In this document: piece after piece, positions 1-10,789 of the stretch
How the letters are laid out: every line of letters starts with the position of its first letter
Position numbering within the stretch: position 1 is the first letter of the stretch
Origin: Agapetus fuscipes
Taxonomy: Eukaryota > Arthropoda > Insecta > Trichoptera > Glossosomatidae
Direction of reading: 5' to 3'
Assembly: GCA_951799405.1 (NCBI GenBank)
Contig: OX637340.1
Coordinates: forward strand, 248,001 to 312,000
Length of the DNA stretch: 64,000 nt
The notes under the pieces: generated by a model
What the model was told of the DNA's origin: nothing
The model's input: the letters and a program-made list of their open reading frames with translations, nothing else
Databases searched by the model: none
Position numbers and translations under genes: made by a program

Positions 1-436
1 AAACTTGTTTCGTGTTTAATTTCACGCACATGTCCCAGTAAGGGCAATTATTAACGATAATGGGATTAACGAATGGTGTTTCGGTCAATGCTTAAACAGC
101 CATTCAGGTGAGATAGGAAATACGTGACCAACTATGTAAATAAATATGAAAATATGAATCACACTCGATAGGATTCCACCACCGAATTAATAAACTGCGG
201 TAAATAAGCCCGTGTGCCGCAAATCCGCAAAGGTATTTAATATAAATGTGGATTATTAATTTGCAAAGAATTAAAAATTGAACCGTGCATTCGAAGATGA
301 AATTGACATCAATATTAAGGGAAAATTAAAGAATATTATTTAAAAAAAACAAACAAAAATTCAAAGAAAAGCTAATAATAAAAAGAAAAAAGAGATGTAC
401 AAAATAAACGCACATACGAAAGAAATAACACCTGTT
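1..436. other. AT-rich DNA, no feature seen
   Basis: Low-complexity AT-rich sequence with A-rich runs near its right end. I see no ORF with family resemblance, no tandem array and no inverted repeat. Confidence 0.4.
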
Positions 437-545
437 TTAGGGAAAATAGGCAAGACTTGCGGGATTTTTATTTATTTGATGTTTGGGTCTATTTCTTTAA
501 GTGCACATGGAGAATGTACAAACCTTAAACGCGCATATGCCCTTG
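437..545 (+). repeat. degenerate ~240 bp repeat, partial
   Basis: A decayed central part of the dispersed ~240 bp repeat seen elsewhere in the window. The shared order is a GGCAAGA-type motif, a GGGATTTTTATTTATTTGAT stretch (normally GGGCTTATGTTCATTTGA), GTTTGGGT, then AAGTGCACATG and AAACGCGC. Both ends are lost. Confidence 0.5.
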
Positions 546-1985
546 AAATTTTGATTGTAGTGAGATTTGTGTACGTTCAACAACTCCAAGCATACATTCC
601 ACTCGATCAAATAAATAGAAAAAAATAAGGAATCATCACTCACTAGGGGTGCTTTTATGTCTTTCATAAAAAAAATTATGTACCTACGTGAGAGAGGGAA
701 ATTTATGCAACAATTAACAAAAATTCTTTCAAAATGTTGAAAAAGTGCGTTATTTTTTTTTTCTCCAGTATTCACAAAGTATCCGTGTCGACTTTTCCAT
801 CAGTCTATGTTCACATTTAAGATCCATCGATATGTGGTGACGCAAGTTTGGATCCTTAAAATCATTGAATGAGTGGGTGCTGGTTCTGAATTATAATATA
901 AGAGGTAAATCTGCAATGCGGATAGGAATTCAGGATTATTAGAAAAGACTCACCGCATTCCAGTGTGCTCTGCTTCAATTTATTTTTTGGGCTTCCTGTC
1001 GATCACGCACGTTGTAGATACACAGTCTTTTGGACAATTCACGTTTGCCTCTCAATCTAACAGATGCACTGGAGGTATTGTTGCATAAATAGGTGATAAG
1101 GATGGAAAAGGCAATAAAAAAATTAAAATTAAAAGCATGTAATCAGTAGATCTCATCTCGCTCAAACAATAGAAGAAATACAACTAAAAGTGGACTTTCA
1201 TGTGTAACCTATATGTAACAAAAAGAAAGGTCGGCAAGGAGAATAACGGACTAGACAATTACATTAGCAAGTTATAATCAGGACGACGAGACCAACTGAT
1301 TAGAATTCATGGCGCATTCCACCTTCAGCCGAGGGCGCGAAGAGTTTGACGAGGATTAAGTCTCGTGAAGGCCTTAGTCTGGTCATTAAAGCAGCATTTA
1401 TTGTAGAAAACTTATGCGAGTCTAGAGCCAGGTATTTAGTTTTGTGCTCAGAACACAGACGGCAATAATTCAAGACACGTTTTTTATGAGAAATTCACTT
1501 AAGCAAGATGGAATTGTTTAAGTTGAAACTATGAACACATTGCTACGTGTTTTTTCGCTGTTGAAATTTTCACTTAAGAAAACGTGAAACAATGAATTTT
1601 AGCGAAAAATGGAGCATTGATAGTTAGAAAAATAACTTTTTAACACTATGATCGATTGAAAATAGCGGTGGCAGGTGAATCGGCGTTTTTGACATCAGCT
1701 CCGGTTCGAGACCTGGCTTGCCTTAATGACGATATCCATGACCACGCTTTAACATATGCCATTGGGTAGCTATCTTATTAATTCTTTTGTTGAGTAAGAT
1801 TTTCTATAGAATGTACCTAAATACATACGTCAATACTCACTGAAGGTTTTTCAATTTACAAGTTAGGTTTTACTCAGCTTTCACAATAAATGAGATAATG
1901 CCTTTTTGGGACCAGGGAAACCCCGCTCATTGTAATACTTTCAAGTTTCATTAAGCAACTAAAACTATCGAAAATAATCTACGTC
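546..1985. other. unassigned intergenic-like DNA
   Basis: No recognisable gene. At about 1665-1725 there is a possible decayed tRNA-like SINE trace, because GGTTCGAGACC resembles a pol III B box. It lacks a convincing A box and tail, so I do not call it a SINE. Confidence 0.35.
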
Positions 1986-1987
1986 CC

Positions 1988-2735
1988 GTAATAATCTACT
2001 CCGGAAGCTCGTGGGCACCAACTGGGGTGCGCAGCCACAAGTAATGCGTGTAACTGCAATGGCTTTGTGTTTCTCAGCCGGAGAGTACGCAGCCCCGGTA
2101 TGGGAACGCTCCGCACATGCGAAGCAAGTTGATGTCGCGCTGAATGATACCTGCCGTATTGTATCAGGATGCCTCAAGCCAACGCCCACGGGGAAGTTAT
2201 ATCCTCTTGCAGGCATAGCCCCACCCCACATCAGACGCAAGGTGGCTTCGAGAGTCGAGAGGCAGAAGGCTCTAACGTGCACACAGCACTGCATTTACGG
2301 AAGTGGCTTTTCATCACAGCAGCGCCTGAAGTCGAGACACAGCTTCCTTAGTTCCGTGCAACCCTTGTCTTCGGATCCAGTGGCGGAGAGATTGCAAATG
2401 TGGAAGGAGGAATGCCCGGATAGGTTTGTGCAGCCTGCAGAGAGCCTACCTAAAGGAAAGAACCTCGAGTGGCCCGTGTGGAAATCCATGAACAGATTGA
2501 GGACCAATGTTGGAAGAGCCCGGGCCAACATGCTGACCTGGGGATTTCTGGGAAGGAAGGACTCTACACTATGTGAGTGTGGAGCTCAGCAAATAATGGA
2601 GCACCTGCGGTGTTGTCCTTCCAGTCCGACAAGCTGCTCCATGGATGATCTCTTTGCGGGAAACCAAAGAGCTGTAGACATTGCTCGTTACTGGGCCAAT
2701 ACGGTGTGAAGCTGACACGAAGAAGAAGAAGACTA
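1988..2735 (+). mobile_element. 5'-truncated LINE, reverse transcriptase C-terminal remnant
   Basis: An open frame at 2011-2709 gives 232 residues resembling the conserved C-terminal region of many insect LINE polyproteins. It has AEYAAPVW-like (here GEYAAPVWER), DVALNDTCRIVSGCLKPTPT, YPLAGIAPPHIRRK and a Cys-rich end (CECGAQQIMEHLRCC). The catalytic YxDD part of the RT is absent, so the copy is 5'-truncated near 1990. The stop is followed by GACACGAAGAAGAAGAAGAC, a (GAA)n 3' tail typical of LINE insertion, ending near 2735. The frame is intact over its whole length, so this is not a very old insertion. The exact clade is uncertain. It cannot encode a functional retrotransposase alone. Confidence 0.8.
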
Positions 2736-3745
2736 TCGAAAAGGGTGTTTTACTGGAGAATGCCATTACTGAAGGTGACATTGAGGCATGGTGGATATAA
2801 AAGTAAAAACATATCAGTCATGCTGTAACATATCGCCACCATATACGAAAAAAAGAATTAGTGACATGTTAAGCAAACATTAGTTTCCCAGATAAATGCA
2901 CATTTTTTATTTATTTTCTACGAGAGAAAACACTAAAAATGAGTGAAAATCCTGTAGCTTAGACCTTTTTCATGAGCACTTCCTTATACTTAATTCACTT
3001 ACTATGAGAAGTTACTCCTAATAAAATGTTTTCTCAAATCAGTAAATCAGAACTTATTCATTTTACCTTTAAGATGGCGATATCATATAAACATAATAAA
3101 ACTGAATATATATACAATAATGCGAATGGATCACGAAGCACGTAACGCGCAGGTGTCGCTAGACAAAATTTGATTACTCCTAGTATCCAGCTTTTGGATA
3201 CATATTACAGTAAAAGATGATATTATGCAAGTGTAGGAGGTTTCTGGGAGCGGATTGACTGCTGTAATATTTACTGGGTGTCTCGCTTTACTCACAGTCC
3301 CTTAGCTTTATGCCGGGAACTTAGCTACACGCTTACAATAGCATTCAGCTTGCAGCGAAATAATAGGCAACAATATTACACAAAATAAGAAAGAAGCACA
3401 TGAATTCCATTAATAAAAAAAAAGGCGGTGGGGTGTGGGAAGGGAGTGGTGGAAGGCTGTCGTGGTTTGACGCTGCAGAATAAAAGCGTCGGAAAAGCAA
3501 CGCGGGTTGCGATTGATCAAAATGCCAAGACATATCCGAGGTTGCTTCTCATGTCAGTTATCTTATTTCATATTGTCATGTTTTAACGCGGGTTATATTT
3601 AATTACAACTGCGGTGGTTGATTTTACACAATTTATTTCAGATTCGCTTCGGATACAGAGGCGCTTTACAGCCGCACAAAACAATAACGGACGGTTAATT
3701 TCTGAAGCTACAGAGTTAAGTCCTTAATTTATAGTAAGTATAAAT
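2736..3745. other. non-coding, with one dispersed-repeat segment
   Basis: No gene seen. The part at about 2908-3050 shares motifs with 14100-14253 (TTCACTTACTATGAGAAGT in both). The segment TTCTACGAGAGAAAACACT in the first matches the reverse complement of the second. It is probably a decayed repeat of unknown class. A 55753-55790 segment resembles 3618-3655 (TTTTACACAATTTATTT). Confidence 0.4.
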
Positions 3746-3974
3746 TCCTTGACTTATAGGTTGGTATGAGGCTTACCACCCACACTGTAAAAAATGGTTC
3801 ACTTTTCCAATGTCGAAGGAAGGTCGGCAAAAGTTGTAGGGATTATGTTCATTTGAGGTTTGGATTTTATTTACAAGTATACATTCATCATTTGTAAGCG
3901 CGAACTACACGTGTTTGTTGGTGGACATGCATTTGAGAACTTTAAATGAATATATCCTTGCGACTTAGATTATA
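3746..3974 (+). repeat. ~240 bp dispersed repeat, near full length
   Basis: Starts TCCTTGACTTATAGGTTGG and runs through the conserved TACTGT-like AAAAAATGGTTCACTT, GGTCGGCAA, TTATGTTCATTTGAGGTTTG, GTAAGCGCGAACTACACGTG and GAATATATCCTTGCGACTTAG, ending in a short TTAGATTATA tail. It belongs to the subfamily with CACGTG and AATATATCCTTGC. Its 3' tail and shared start suggest a retroposon. I see no pol III promoter. Confidence 0.85.
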
Positions 3975-4182
3975 TAAAGATATGTATTATTAACTCGCAC
4001 AGACAAACACAACACACACCAACATATTCGTAGCAATATGATGACGTGAATTACAAAGCACTGAATTTTTTTTTTCCCAATCAGGAAAGAATGCTGCTGA
4101 GCCAGAAAAATAACTGTTTAATGAAATTTTAAGTTTAAAAACATTCATTGAAATAAACATAATTTCCACAATTTAAAAGTTA

Positions 4183-4371
4183 TTTGACTTATACTTAGGT
4201 TAGTAAGAGGCTGACCTACAAAACTGTACAAAATGGCTCACTTTGCCAATGTCGCCCCTTAGTCAGGGAAAGGCGTCAAATGTTGGAGGGTTTATGTTGA
4301 TTTAAGATTTGGGTTTTTATTTTTCAAGTGCACATGGCATGCATTTTATATGATTTTTTTGCAACTAACAT
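4183..4371 (+). repeat. ~240 bp dispersed repeat, diverged
   Basis: A diverged copy in the same orientation as the one 200 bp upstream. GAGGCTGACC, AAAATGGCTCACTTTGCCAATGTC, AGGGAAAGGCG and TTTATGTTGATTTAAGATTTG keep the family order. The distal third is deleted. Confidence 0.7.
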
Positions 4372-4858
4372 TATAAGTAGTAGCTTTTTTATTTCAATCG
4401 GTATTTTTCTTATCTGCTGCTGAAGTGTATGAGATACTGCGAGTATCCGGCCTGGGGTCCACAGACGCCTTGCGACAGTATAATATGAAGCAAGTTACTT
4501 AGGGAATATGCACGATGCATTAGTGAGAAACACTCAGCCAACTAACTGACGCTTTCATATGAGGTGTCGCTCACATCGCCCAGCTAGACGGATCACTGAA
4601 AAATGATGGAGAATTCACGTTAAAAATATCGTAAACTTTAAGTTATACACTAAAAGTTTTCATATTTTGTAAAGTGAGAAATGAAGAGACTGTTTTAACA
4701 AGATACCTAATAAGTACTTCAAAATACTTAAATTTGGTTACCAGTTAATACAACGGTAGTGTATTAAACCAGAGAGTTTTAGTTCATTTTCCAATTTAAA
4801 AAAAGGTTCAAATAAAAATCGATAGAGTTTTGATTTCGTTTACTCAATCGAAATTAAC
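4372..4858. other. AT-rich DNA, no feature seen
   Basis: No ORF or repeat recognised. It abuts the target-site duplication of the next element. Confidence 0.35.
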
Positions 4859-5581
4859 ACAATTATATTTTTTAATTTTATAATTTTTTTTTTGATGAAT
4901 TAAAAAACACTGTTTATTTTCACGGATAAATTTATTTAAAAAAGATTAAAATCTTTAAACAAATTACGAACGTTTTCGACCTAGTAGGTCATCTTCAGGT
5001 ATGATTACAGTACAAGATTTATTAATAAATTTAGTCAATAGGTATGAATTATAGTCAGGTAGGTAAAACAATACAGTAAAATAAATTTATTAACATTGCG
5101 AATAGCTATATATAGCAATTATGAAATATTTCTATTTCATAATTGCTATATATAGCTATTCGCAATGTTAATAAATTTATTTTACTGTATTGTTTACCTA
5201 CCTGACTAAGATTTATACCTTTAGACCAAATTTATTATTTTTAAAAAAGACTTATAATGTATTAATTAGTTTTATTTCTTGATTGCCATATAGAGCTATT
5301 TGTTTTTTATTATACTTTTTTCTGCTGAATTTTTTTACCTACCTGACTATAATTCATACCTATTGACTAAATTTATTAATAAATCTTGTACTGTAATCAT
5401 ACCTGAAGATGACCTACTAGGTCGAAAACGTTCGTAATTTGTTTAAAGATTTTAATCTTTTTTAAATAAATTTATCCGTGAAAATATAGTGTTTTTTAAT
5501 TCATCAAAAAATTATAAAATTAAACAATATGAATTTTCACAGTGTTAATACACAAACAATACAAAATACAATTATATTTTT
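4859..5581 (+). mobile_element. Penelope-derived snap-back element, 695 bp, with 14-bp TSD
   Basis: The element (4873-5567) is flanked by ACAATTATATTTTT at 4859-4872 and 5568-5581. Long outer inverted arms (about 4873-5069 against 5332-5524) enclose a second hairpin (about 5060-5202). The right arm carries ACCTGAAGATGACCTACTAG followed by GTCGAAAACG, a CUGANGA-stem-GAAA motif with stem GACCT/AGGTC. The right arm leads to an ATG at 5529 that starts a short frame beginning MNFHSVNTQT. The element ends 39 nt past that ATG. Inverted pLTRs and variable-length TSDs are known for Penelope-like elements. No reverse transcriptase remains inside. The family call is inferred from the related copy at 17.08-17.77 kb, which holds an ORF end. 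Confidence 0.75.
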
Positions 5582-5730
5582 AGACACAACTTGGCGTGAA
5601 CTTTTTTACTTGGGTAATTTTGCATTATGAAATCAAAAAATTTAACCAAAATCCACAATTTAATTTCTAGCCTATTACATTTTATTAATTCATCCATTAA
5701 TTTATTTTAAAATGTTTTCGTTTCTAAATT

Positions 5731-5934
5731 AAGACCGTTTAATATATTAAAATAAAAATTGCTTTGTTTTAATTCACATGAGTTTATTTTCGTGGGAGGT
5801 ATTGCTTCTCCCGAAACTGGTCGTGTACAAAAATAAACTCATGTGAATTAAAACAAAGCAATTTTTATTTTAATCTATTAAAATGAACTTTCACGAAGTT
5901 ACTGCTGAAAATCTAGATAATATAAGACCGTTTA
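5731..5934 (+). mobile_element. Penelope-derived snap-back element, 182 bp, with 11-bp TSD
   Basis: AAGACCGTTTA flanks the element on both sides (5731-5741 and 5924-5934). The body at 5742-5923 is a hairpin. The arm AATTGCTTTGTTTTAATTCA (with flank) at about 5757 is repeated in inverse near 5850. The right arm carries GGAGGTATTGCTTCTCCCGAAAC. An ATG at 5883 starts MNFHEVTAENLDNI, and the element ends 41 nt after it. It is nearly the same sequence as the element at 45.29 kb. Confidence 0.8.
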
Positions 5935-6273
5935 CACTGACACATACATGTCACAGTTTTACAGCAACAAATTATTGTCTAAGATGAAACTGAAAAGCGA
6001 CGAAAAGGCTTGTAAATGAAATACGGCTAAAAGCGCCAACCAAATAAATCACCAATAGTTTTTTTTTTTGCAAGAATGGAATAAAAAGCTACGAAGAAAA
6101 AATAGGATTCAAAATAATGGACCATGAAAAATTCTAAACGCAAAAAATGGAATCGTCACGGATTGTCTGCTGTAGGGTCTGTGGCTTAGTACCAAGACAT
6201 CAGTCTCCAGAGCCCCGAATTTAAAACTTTACGTTGATTCCCAACCGTTGCGTAAAATCATGGAAGCTTGAAC
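5935..6273. other. unassigned DNA
   Basis: AT-rich with a poly-T run near 6060. I see no gene or defined repeat. Confidence 0.3.
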
Positions 6274-6352
6274 AGCGCGTCAAGTGAGCGTTTAAACTTC
6301 TCTAACACGCAATGGTTGAGTTGAATGCAACGTTTTGTACTTGGGGTACAGG
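6274..6352 (-). repeat. three-copy dispersed repeat, family X
   Basis: The reverse complement starts CTGTACCCCAAGTACAAAAC and continues through CAACTCAACCATTGCGTG. It aligns with 8952-9033 (+) and 23585-23672 (-). When the three are translated in the same relative frame they share the pattern CT(P/V)S followed by LN(H/Y)-V. Class unknown. Confidence 0.5.
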
Positions 6353-6699
6353 GCAGGAGGGACCGGCTCTGAAATGTGTTTGGTAGAGACGCCATACATC
6401 TCGGGGGACTGCGGACGAAACAATATTCTTCACCATATATATTTTTTCTCTCCCTTCGCATTCCGCGTGGTCCGCCCTTCATAGCTCATTCCAGAACTGT
6501 CATTCGTTTCACCGAAAAAGGCAATTCCTAGTCCATTTTTTCAAAGATTACAACAAAACGAGGAATGCAGCTTACTCATGCACATCACCTTATTAAATCT
6601 GTAGAATAAAAGGTATAATCCAACTGTATTTGAGTCATTATTTAAGTAATATGCAGCATTTTTAAAGCGCGAACTTCCACGTGTCTATCTATCTATAAA

Positions 6700-6895
6700 C
6701 TAAGTTGCAAAAATACATTGCATTTGAGATGCATATGCATACAACATGCATTTCCATAAGCAGACACGTATAACTTCGCGCTTACACATGCCGCATGAAG
6801 ACTTCCGACATAAAAACCCAATCTCAAACGAACATAAGCCCTTGCAAATCTTGCGGACCTTGACATTGACAAAGTGAATATTTTTTTACAAGACA
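6700..6895 (-). repeat. ~240 bp dispersed repeat, diverged
   Basis: On the minus strand it keeps CCACATG-like, GTAAGCGCGAAGTTATACG and TTATGTTCGTTTGAGATTGG in the family order. It belongs to the subfamily with GCGGCATGTGTAAGCGCGAA. The 5' start is lost. Confidence 0.65.
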
Positions 6896-7199
6896 TACTT
6901 CACCGAGGAAAAATAAGTAAAATCTAGTCTTGACGTGGGTGAGAAGAGGCAAATCTGCAGAGGCTCTAATGGGGATGTGGAATTCCAAAATGTTGTCTGG
7001 CCATAACTTGTTTGAGCATTGCATATTTGCGCCCGTATGTAAATCAAACGTCTCGCGGAAGGGATAAGAGATTGTTCGCCGAAAACTCGATGATTTGTCA
7101 CCGCGGCTGCCTGGGGAGCAAATTATCGTCAGAGGGGAAAATATAAAGCACATGACATAAATTTACCCGCAAACAGGCGACAGATATTACCCCCGCGAT

Positions 7200-8030
7200 G
7201 TCTATTGTCGGTGCGTTTTTATGCAAGGCGTTTCTAGGCAAGGCGTCAAAGGCGTTTTTACGTACGAAGGCCTTAATATACATGGCGTCATTTTATCAAC
7301 GCAATTTTATATTAATTAAATAATACAGAGATAAAAAACAAAGTTCTTTTTCACGAGTTGATTTATTTCCTGGAGCGCTTTCGACTCGTGAAGAACTTTG
7401 TGTCTTATTTATCCATTATTAATTTAAAATTAATCTTAACAATGTCAAAACAAAAGCTCTTCCCCTTTTGCGACACTACGTCCTTTATGCAGGCGAATTA
7501 GGAAAAGGTTTTCTAGGCAAAACGTTTTTTTAAACATAGGTAAGGCGTTTTAAGATATTACCCCGCTTCTTAGTCTAAATTTGATGCGTTTTCAGTCGAG
7601 GCGTTTCTAAGCCTGAAGTTATGTAGAAGGATGTTTCTAAACGAACGGCTTATGGGCAAAACGTTGAAGTCAAAGTACCCAGTGTTTAAACACTGGGTAA
7701 ACAGAACAATGTATGGAAGGTACAAAGAAACTCGCAGTTATTTATTTAGTTTTAATACTTTTCATCAATAACACGATCGCGGGAAATTTACGCTATATTT
7801 AATACTTGGGTTAAATGTTTGTCTTTGGTAGTGGTTTCTAGATTTTAGAAGTTGTTCTTTTTCTCTAGTTTCTAGAAGGTGTTCTTTTGAAAGTTTCATA
7901 AGCATACGATTTAAGACTTTTTTTTTAGGAAAAACGTGTGTAACTACGCTTTTAGAAAACGCATTTTTAGGTTATGCCTTTTTTTAGGCAATACATTTCT
8001 ACGCACGGCTTGTTTGGATGCCGCCATTTA
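7200..8030. repeat. degenerate GGCGTTTCTAGGCAA-type repeat field
   Basis: The words AGGCGTTTTT, GGCAAGGCG, GGCAAAACG and AAGGCGTTT recur irregularly. The clearest clusters are 7210-7265 and 7495-7670, with weaker traces to about 8000. This looks like a decayed minisatellite. A Penelope-type hairpin (7322-7410) lies inside it. Confidence 0.45.
7322..7410. mobile_element. small hairpin element, Penelope pLTR-like
   Basis: The arms ACAAAGTTCTTTTTCACGAG (left) and CTCGTGAAGAACTTTGTG (right) pair around a centre with GAGCGCTTTCGACTCG. The layout, a hairpin with AATAAATC and a TCGAAAGCG-type motif on one strand, resembles the pLTR arms of the other snap-back elements and the fragment at 10.8 kb. 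No start codon matching the others and no TSD were found. Confidence 0.45.
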
Positions 8031-8267
8031 GCTTTGAAGGGAAATATTTTGTAGACTGGATTTGTAGGGCGGGAAAAGTGACTAGGGCGAGAATGGGGTG
8101 TGAGAAAATGCCATATGACTTTTAAAAGAAGAATAGCGGGGATAAATATTCAACAAATAAAAGAGCTGGTGGCTTTTAGTCAAATCTCTTTGTTATGATT
8201 TTCACTGAAATCATAGTGGCGACTTACAGAAAAAAACTAAACTACAGGACATAACATACATATATGG

Positions 8268-8511
8268 ACTATAATCTAAGTTGCAAAGATAAGTTGGCAT
8301 TTAAAGGTCATGTTTAATGCATGCCCACAAGCAGGCATATGTGAGTTCAAGCTTACAAATGGTGCATGTCTACATACAAAACTACCAAATCTCACATGGA
8401 CATAAACTTTTAATCTCTTCCCGCCTATCCCTTAAACAGGGGTGGTATTAGTAAAAGTGAACCACGGTTGTACATCATACCAAGGGGTCAGCTTCATACC
8501 AACCTTTTAGG
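8268..8511 (-). repeat. ~240 bp dispersed repeat, diverged, nearly full
   Basis: Minus-strand copy with AAGGTTGGTATGAAGCTGACC at its start and TCTTTGCAACTTAGATTATA at its end. The centre has drifted (AAACAGGGG and GGTGGTATTAGTAAAAGTGA). The outer limits match the other copies. Confidence 0.75.
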
Positions 8512-8621
8512 TTGCAAATTCGGTATGCAAGGCAAGGATTTATCTCGTGGAAACTACGTATCTATGTTTACAATAAATGAGGTCAACCTTCCCCGAAGAA
8601 TTATTTGACACTGGCTTTTCT

Positions 8622-8662
8622 TAACTTGTAGGTTGGTATTAGACTGCTCACCCATCGATTTT
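8622..8662 (+). repeat. ~240 bp repeat, 5' fragment only
   Basis: CTTGTAGGTTGGTATTAGAC and CTCACCCATC match the first ~40 bases of the family; the rest is missing. Confidence 0.5.
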
Positions 8663-8951
8663 TTTTTTGCTTTTTCTGATACATTAATACATACATGTAT
8701 GCCATTATAAAATATTTTTACTTCGTTACATTTCAAATAAGCAAGACTGATTGCTTCCCTGAAAAATGTGATACAAAAAAAGCGAAAGAAGAAATAAGTT
8801 TTTCATAAATGAAAACATTTACCTGAAGACTATTTCCGAGCGAGACGACAATATTGCTCGACAAAACACAATTTACTAATCAATCTTGTGAAGCAAAAGG
8901 GTACGCCATTTTTTACGGACGAAAAACATCCATCCAGTCTCTCGGAAATGC

Positions 8952-9033
8952 TCTGTACCCCAAGCATGAACTGTACGTTTGAACTCAACTATAGTGTTTT
9001 ACTACAAATTATAAGAGCACACTCAGTGAGCGT
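8952..9033 (+). repeat. three-copy dispersed repeat, family X
   Basis: CTGTACCCCAAGCATGAACTG followed by GAACTCAACTATAGTGTTTTAC, aligning with 6274-6352 and 23585-23672 on the other strand. It ends near GTGAGCGTA. No ORF longer than about 60 codons spans it. Confidence 0.5.
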
Positions 9034-9070
9034 ATTCATTTCTATATATTTTTCAGAAAACGATATCTAT

Positions 9071-9296
9071 AATCTATAATCTAAGTTGCAAGGATATATT
9101 CATTTAAAGCTCTCAGATGTATGCCCACAAACCAACACGTGTAGTTCGCGGTACTTACAAATAAAATCTAAACCTCAAATGAACATAAGCCCCACAACTT
9201 TTACCGACCTTCCCTGACACAGGGGTGGCATTGGCAAAGTGAACCATTTTTTACAGTATGAGTGGTCAGCTTCATACCAACCTATAAGTCAAGGAA
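9071..9296 (-). repeat. ~240 bp dispersed repeat, full length
   Basis: Minus-strand copy from TTCCTTGACTTATAGGTTGG to CCTTGCAACTTAGATTATAG. CACGTGTTGG marks the same subfamily as 3746, 48490, 56085 and 63227. Confidence 0.85.
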
Positions 9297-9299
9297 TCT

Positions 9300-9730
9300 C
9301 AGTATTTATTTAAATATTTATTTATTTATAACTTTGACGACACATTGTGCCTTTTACAAAACATACTTAAAAATAGTATTATAAAACAAAAGCAAGTAGA
9401 AAGTATAAAATGAAACAAAAACAGATAAGAACTACAGTTAAAAACATATCTGGGATAAAAAAGGATATAAAAAATAATGATTACATACGTATTAAAACCT
9501 TAAAAATAGAGAGAAAAGATAAAAACAAGAAAAAATGCAGTCAATGATTTAAAAAAATAGTTAGCAGAAATTAGAAGTAGATACTTAGCTGAATATAAAT
9601 CACAATTGAAAATAGATTAAAAAAGATTTACCTATAAATATATATGAAAGTAAAATATTGTGTTATAAAATGATTAGGTTAAAACGAAAATTTGTGTACT
9701 TGACGGCCGCAAAGAATAGCATTTTACATT
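9300..9730 (-). mobile_element. probable LINE 3' UTR remnant
   Basis: On the minus strand this AT-rich tract ends in (TAAA)n (about 9303-9332 on the plus strand as TATTTATTTA). The layout resembles the 3' UTR of the Jockey-like LINE at 37.96-38.29 kb, with GTCAAAG-, TTTGTAAAAGGCA- and (TAAA)n-like parts. No coding part remains. Confidence 0.45.
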
Positions 9731-9810
9731 TTTAGCTCAACGACAAATAAAATAATCGAATCTAAAATAACCTCTAGCAAGCGTTAAAGTTTTCATTTAT
9801 TTATGATAAA

Positions 9811-9852
9811 CCGGTCTGTAGCCTAATGGTTAACGCTACGTACTCGGCGGAG
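9811..9852 (+). repeat. tRNA-like SINE head fragment
   Basis: GGTCTGTAGCCTAATGGTTAACGC resembles the A-box head of the tRNA-derived SINEs in this window. The B box and body are missing. Confidence 0.4.
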
Positions 9853-9989
9853 AAAATAAGGATTATAGTTTATGTTTTGACAGCGTGCATTTGCAGTTGC
9901 TGGTCCTCTGGCCTGGAGCCACCTGCCTCATCATGTGAGAGAGTTTGAGGATAAGTTTCGAAATGCACTGCAGACAATAATAATAATAG

Positions 9990-10291
9990 TAGGATGATTT
10001 ATTTGGTGAGTGCTGTTTTTGTGTGTATCACACCTCACACCTCTGCAAACTTGGTCGTCGCTGTAGAAAGCGCCAATTCTCAAGCAAGACCCAGTTGTTG
10101 TAAGGTTGGATGGACCTTTAGTGACCACTGACCGGTCTTTGGTAAAGGTTTATGAATTTTTCAACTCAGCGAAGAGCACATTCGAAATATAAATGGTATA
10201 TTTATTGTGCTCCGCTGGGATCCGACTCCACAACCTTCCATTTACGAGTCCGAAGTGTTGCCACTGGACTACGGACCGGTCCAAGATGCCA
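9990..10291 (-). repeat. tRNA-derived SINE, copy 1
   Basis: The minus strand starts with a tRNA-like head (GACCGGTCCGTAGTCCAGTG for the A box, a degenerate GGATCCC for the B box) and continues through a body with GCGACGACCAAG. The tail reaches AAATAAATCATCCTA near 9990. It is the same family as 10402, 47625 and 62255. Two copies lie in tandem here in the same orientation. Confidence 0.75.
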
Positions 10292-10401
10292 ACGACACGC
10301 GGTGTACCTGAGCGGTAACCCATCCAAGTACTATTCGCGCCTAATGTTGCAAGACAAGACAAGCCTTTGGAGTGACTACATAATAATTCATAATTAAAAT
10401 T

Positions 10402-10665
10402 AGGATGATTTATTTGGTGAGCGCTGTTTCACACCTCAAAAGCCCTCTGAAAGCTTGGTCGTCGCTGTAGAAAGCGTCAATTCTCAAGCAAGACTCAGTT
10501 GCTATAAGGCTGGATGGACTTTTAGTCACCGGTCTTTGGTAAGGGAAATTATTTTTTTAAGAGCATATTTAAAAATATAAATCGTATTTTTTGTGCTCCG
10601 CCGGGATTCAAACCCAAAGCCTTCCATTAACGATTTAGAAGTGTTAACCACTAGACTAAGGATCA
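10402..10665 (-). repeat. tRNA-derived SINE, copy 2
   Basis: The best-preserved head of the family. The A box TTAGTCTAGTGGTTAACAC is followed by a B box GGTTTGAATCCC (10603-10615 on the other strand), then CCGGCGGAGCACA. The body and AAATAAATCATCCTAA tail match copy 1. A pol III internal promoter is inferred. Confidence 0.8.
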
Positions 10666-10737
10666 GTATAAAATCTACATATTCAAACGGTGCTATACAG
10701 AAATCATTAACTCATCATCATAATCACAGCAGTTTTT

Positions 10738-10782
10738 AGAGCGTCGACCAAGCTCGCAGAGGGTTCTTGAGGTGTGATTGAG
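10738..10782 (+). repeat. SINE body fragment
   Basis: GCGTCGACCAAGCTCGCAGAG and TTGAGGTGTGA match the body of the tRNA-derived SINE, in the opposite orientation to the two copies just upstream. Confidence 0.5.
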
Positions 10783-10789
10783 ACTTGAG

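Noticed and set aside
10150..10665. tRNA genes
   Set aside because: A and B boxes are present but the cloverleaf is broken and the sequence continues into a shared body and tail, so these are SINE heads.
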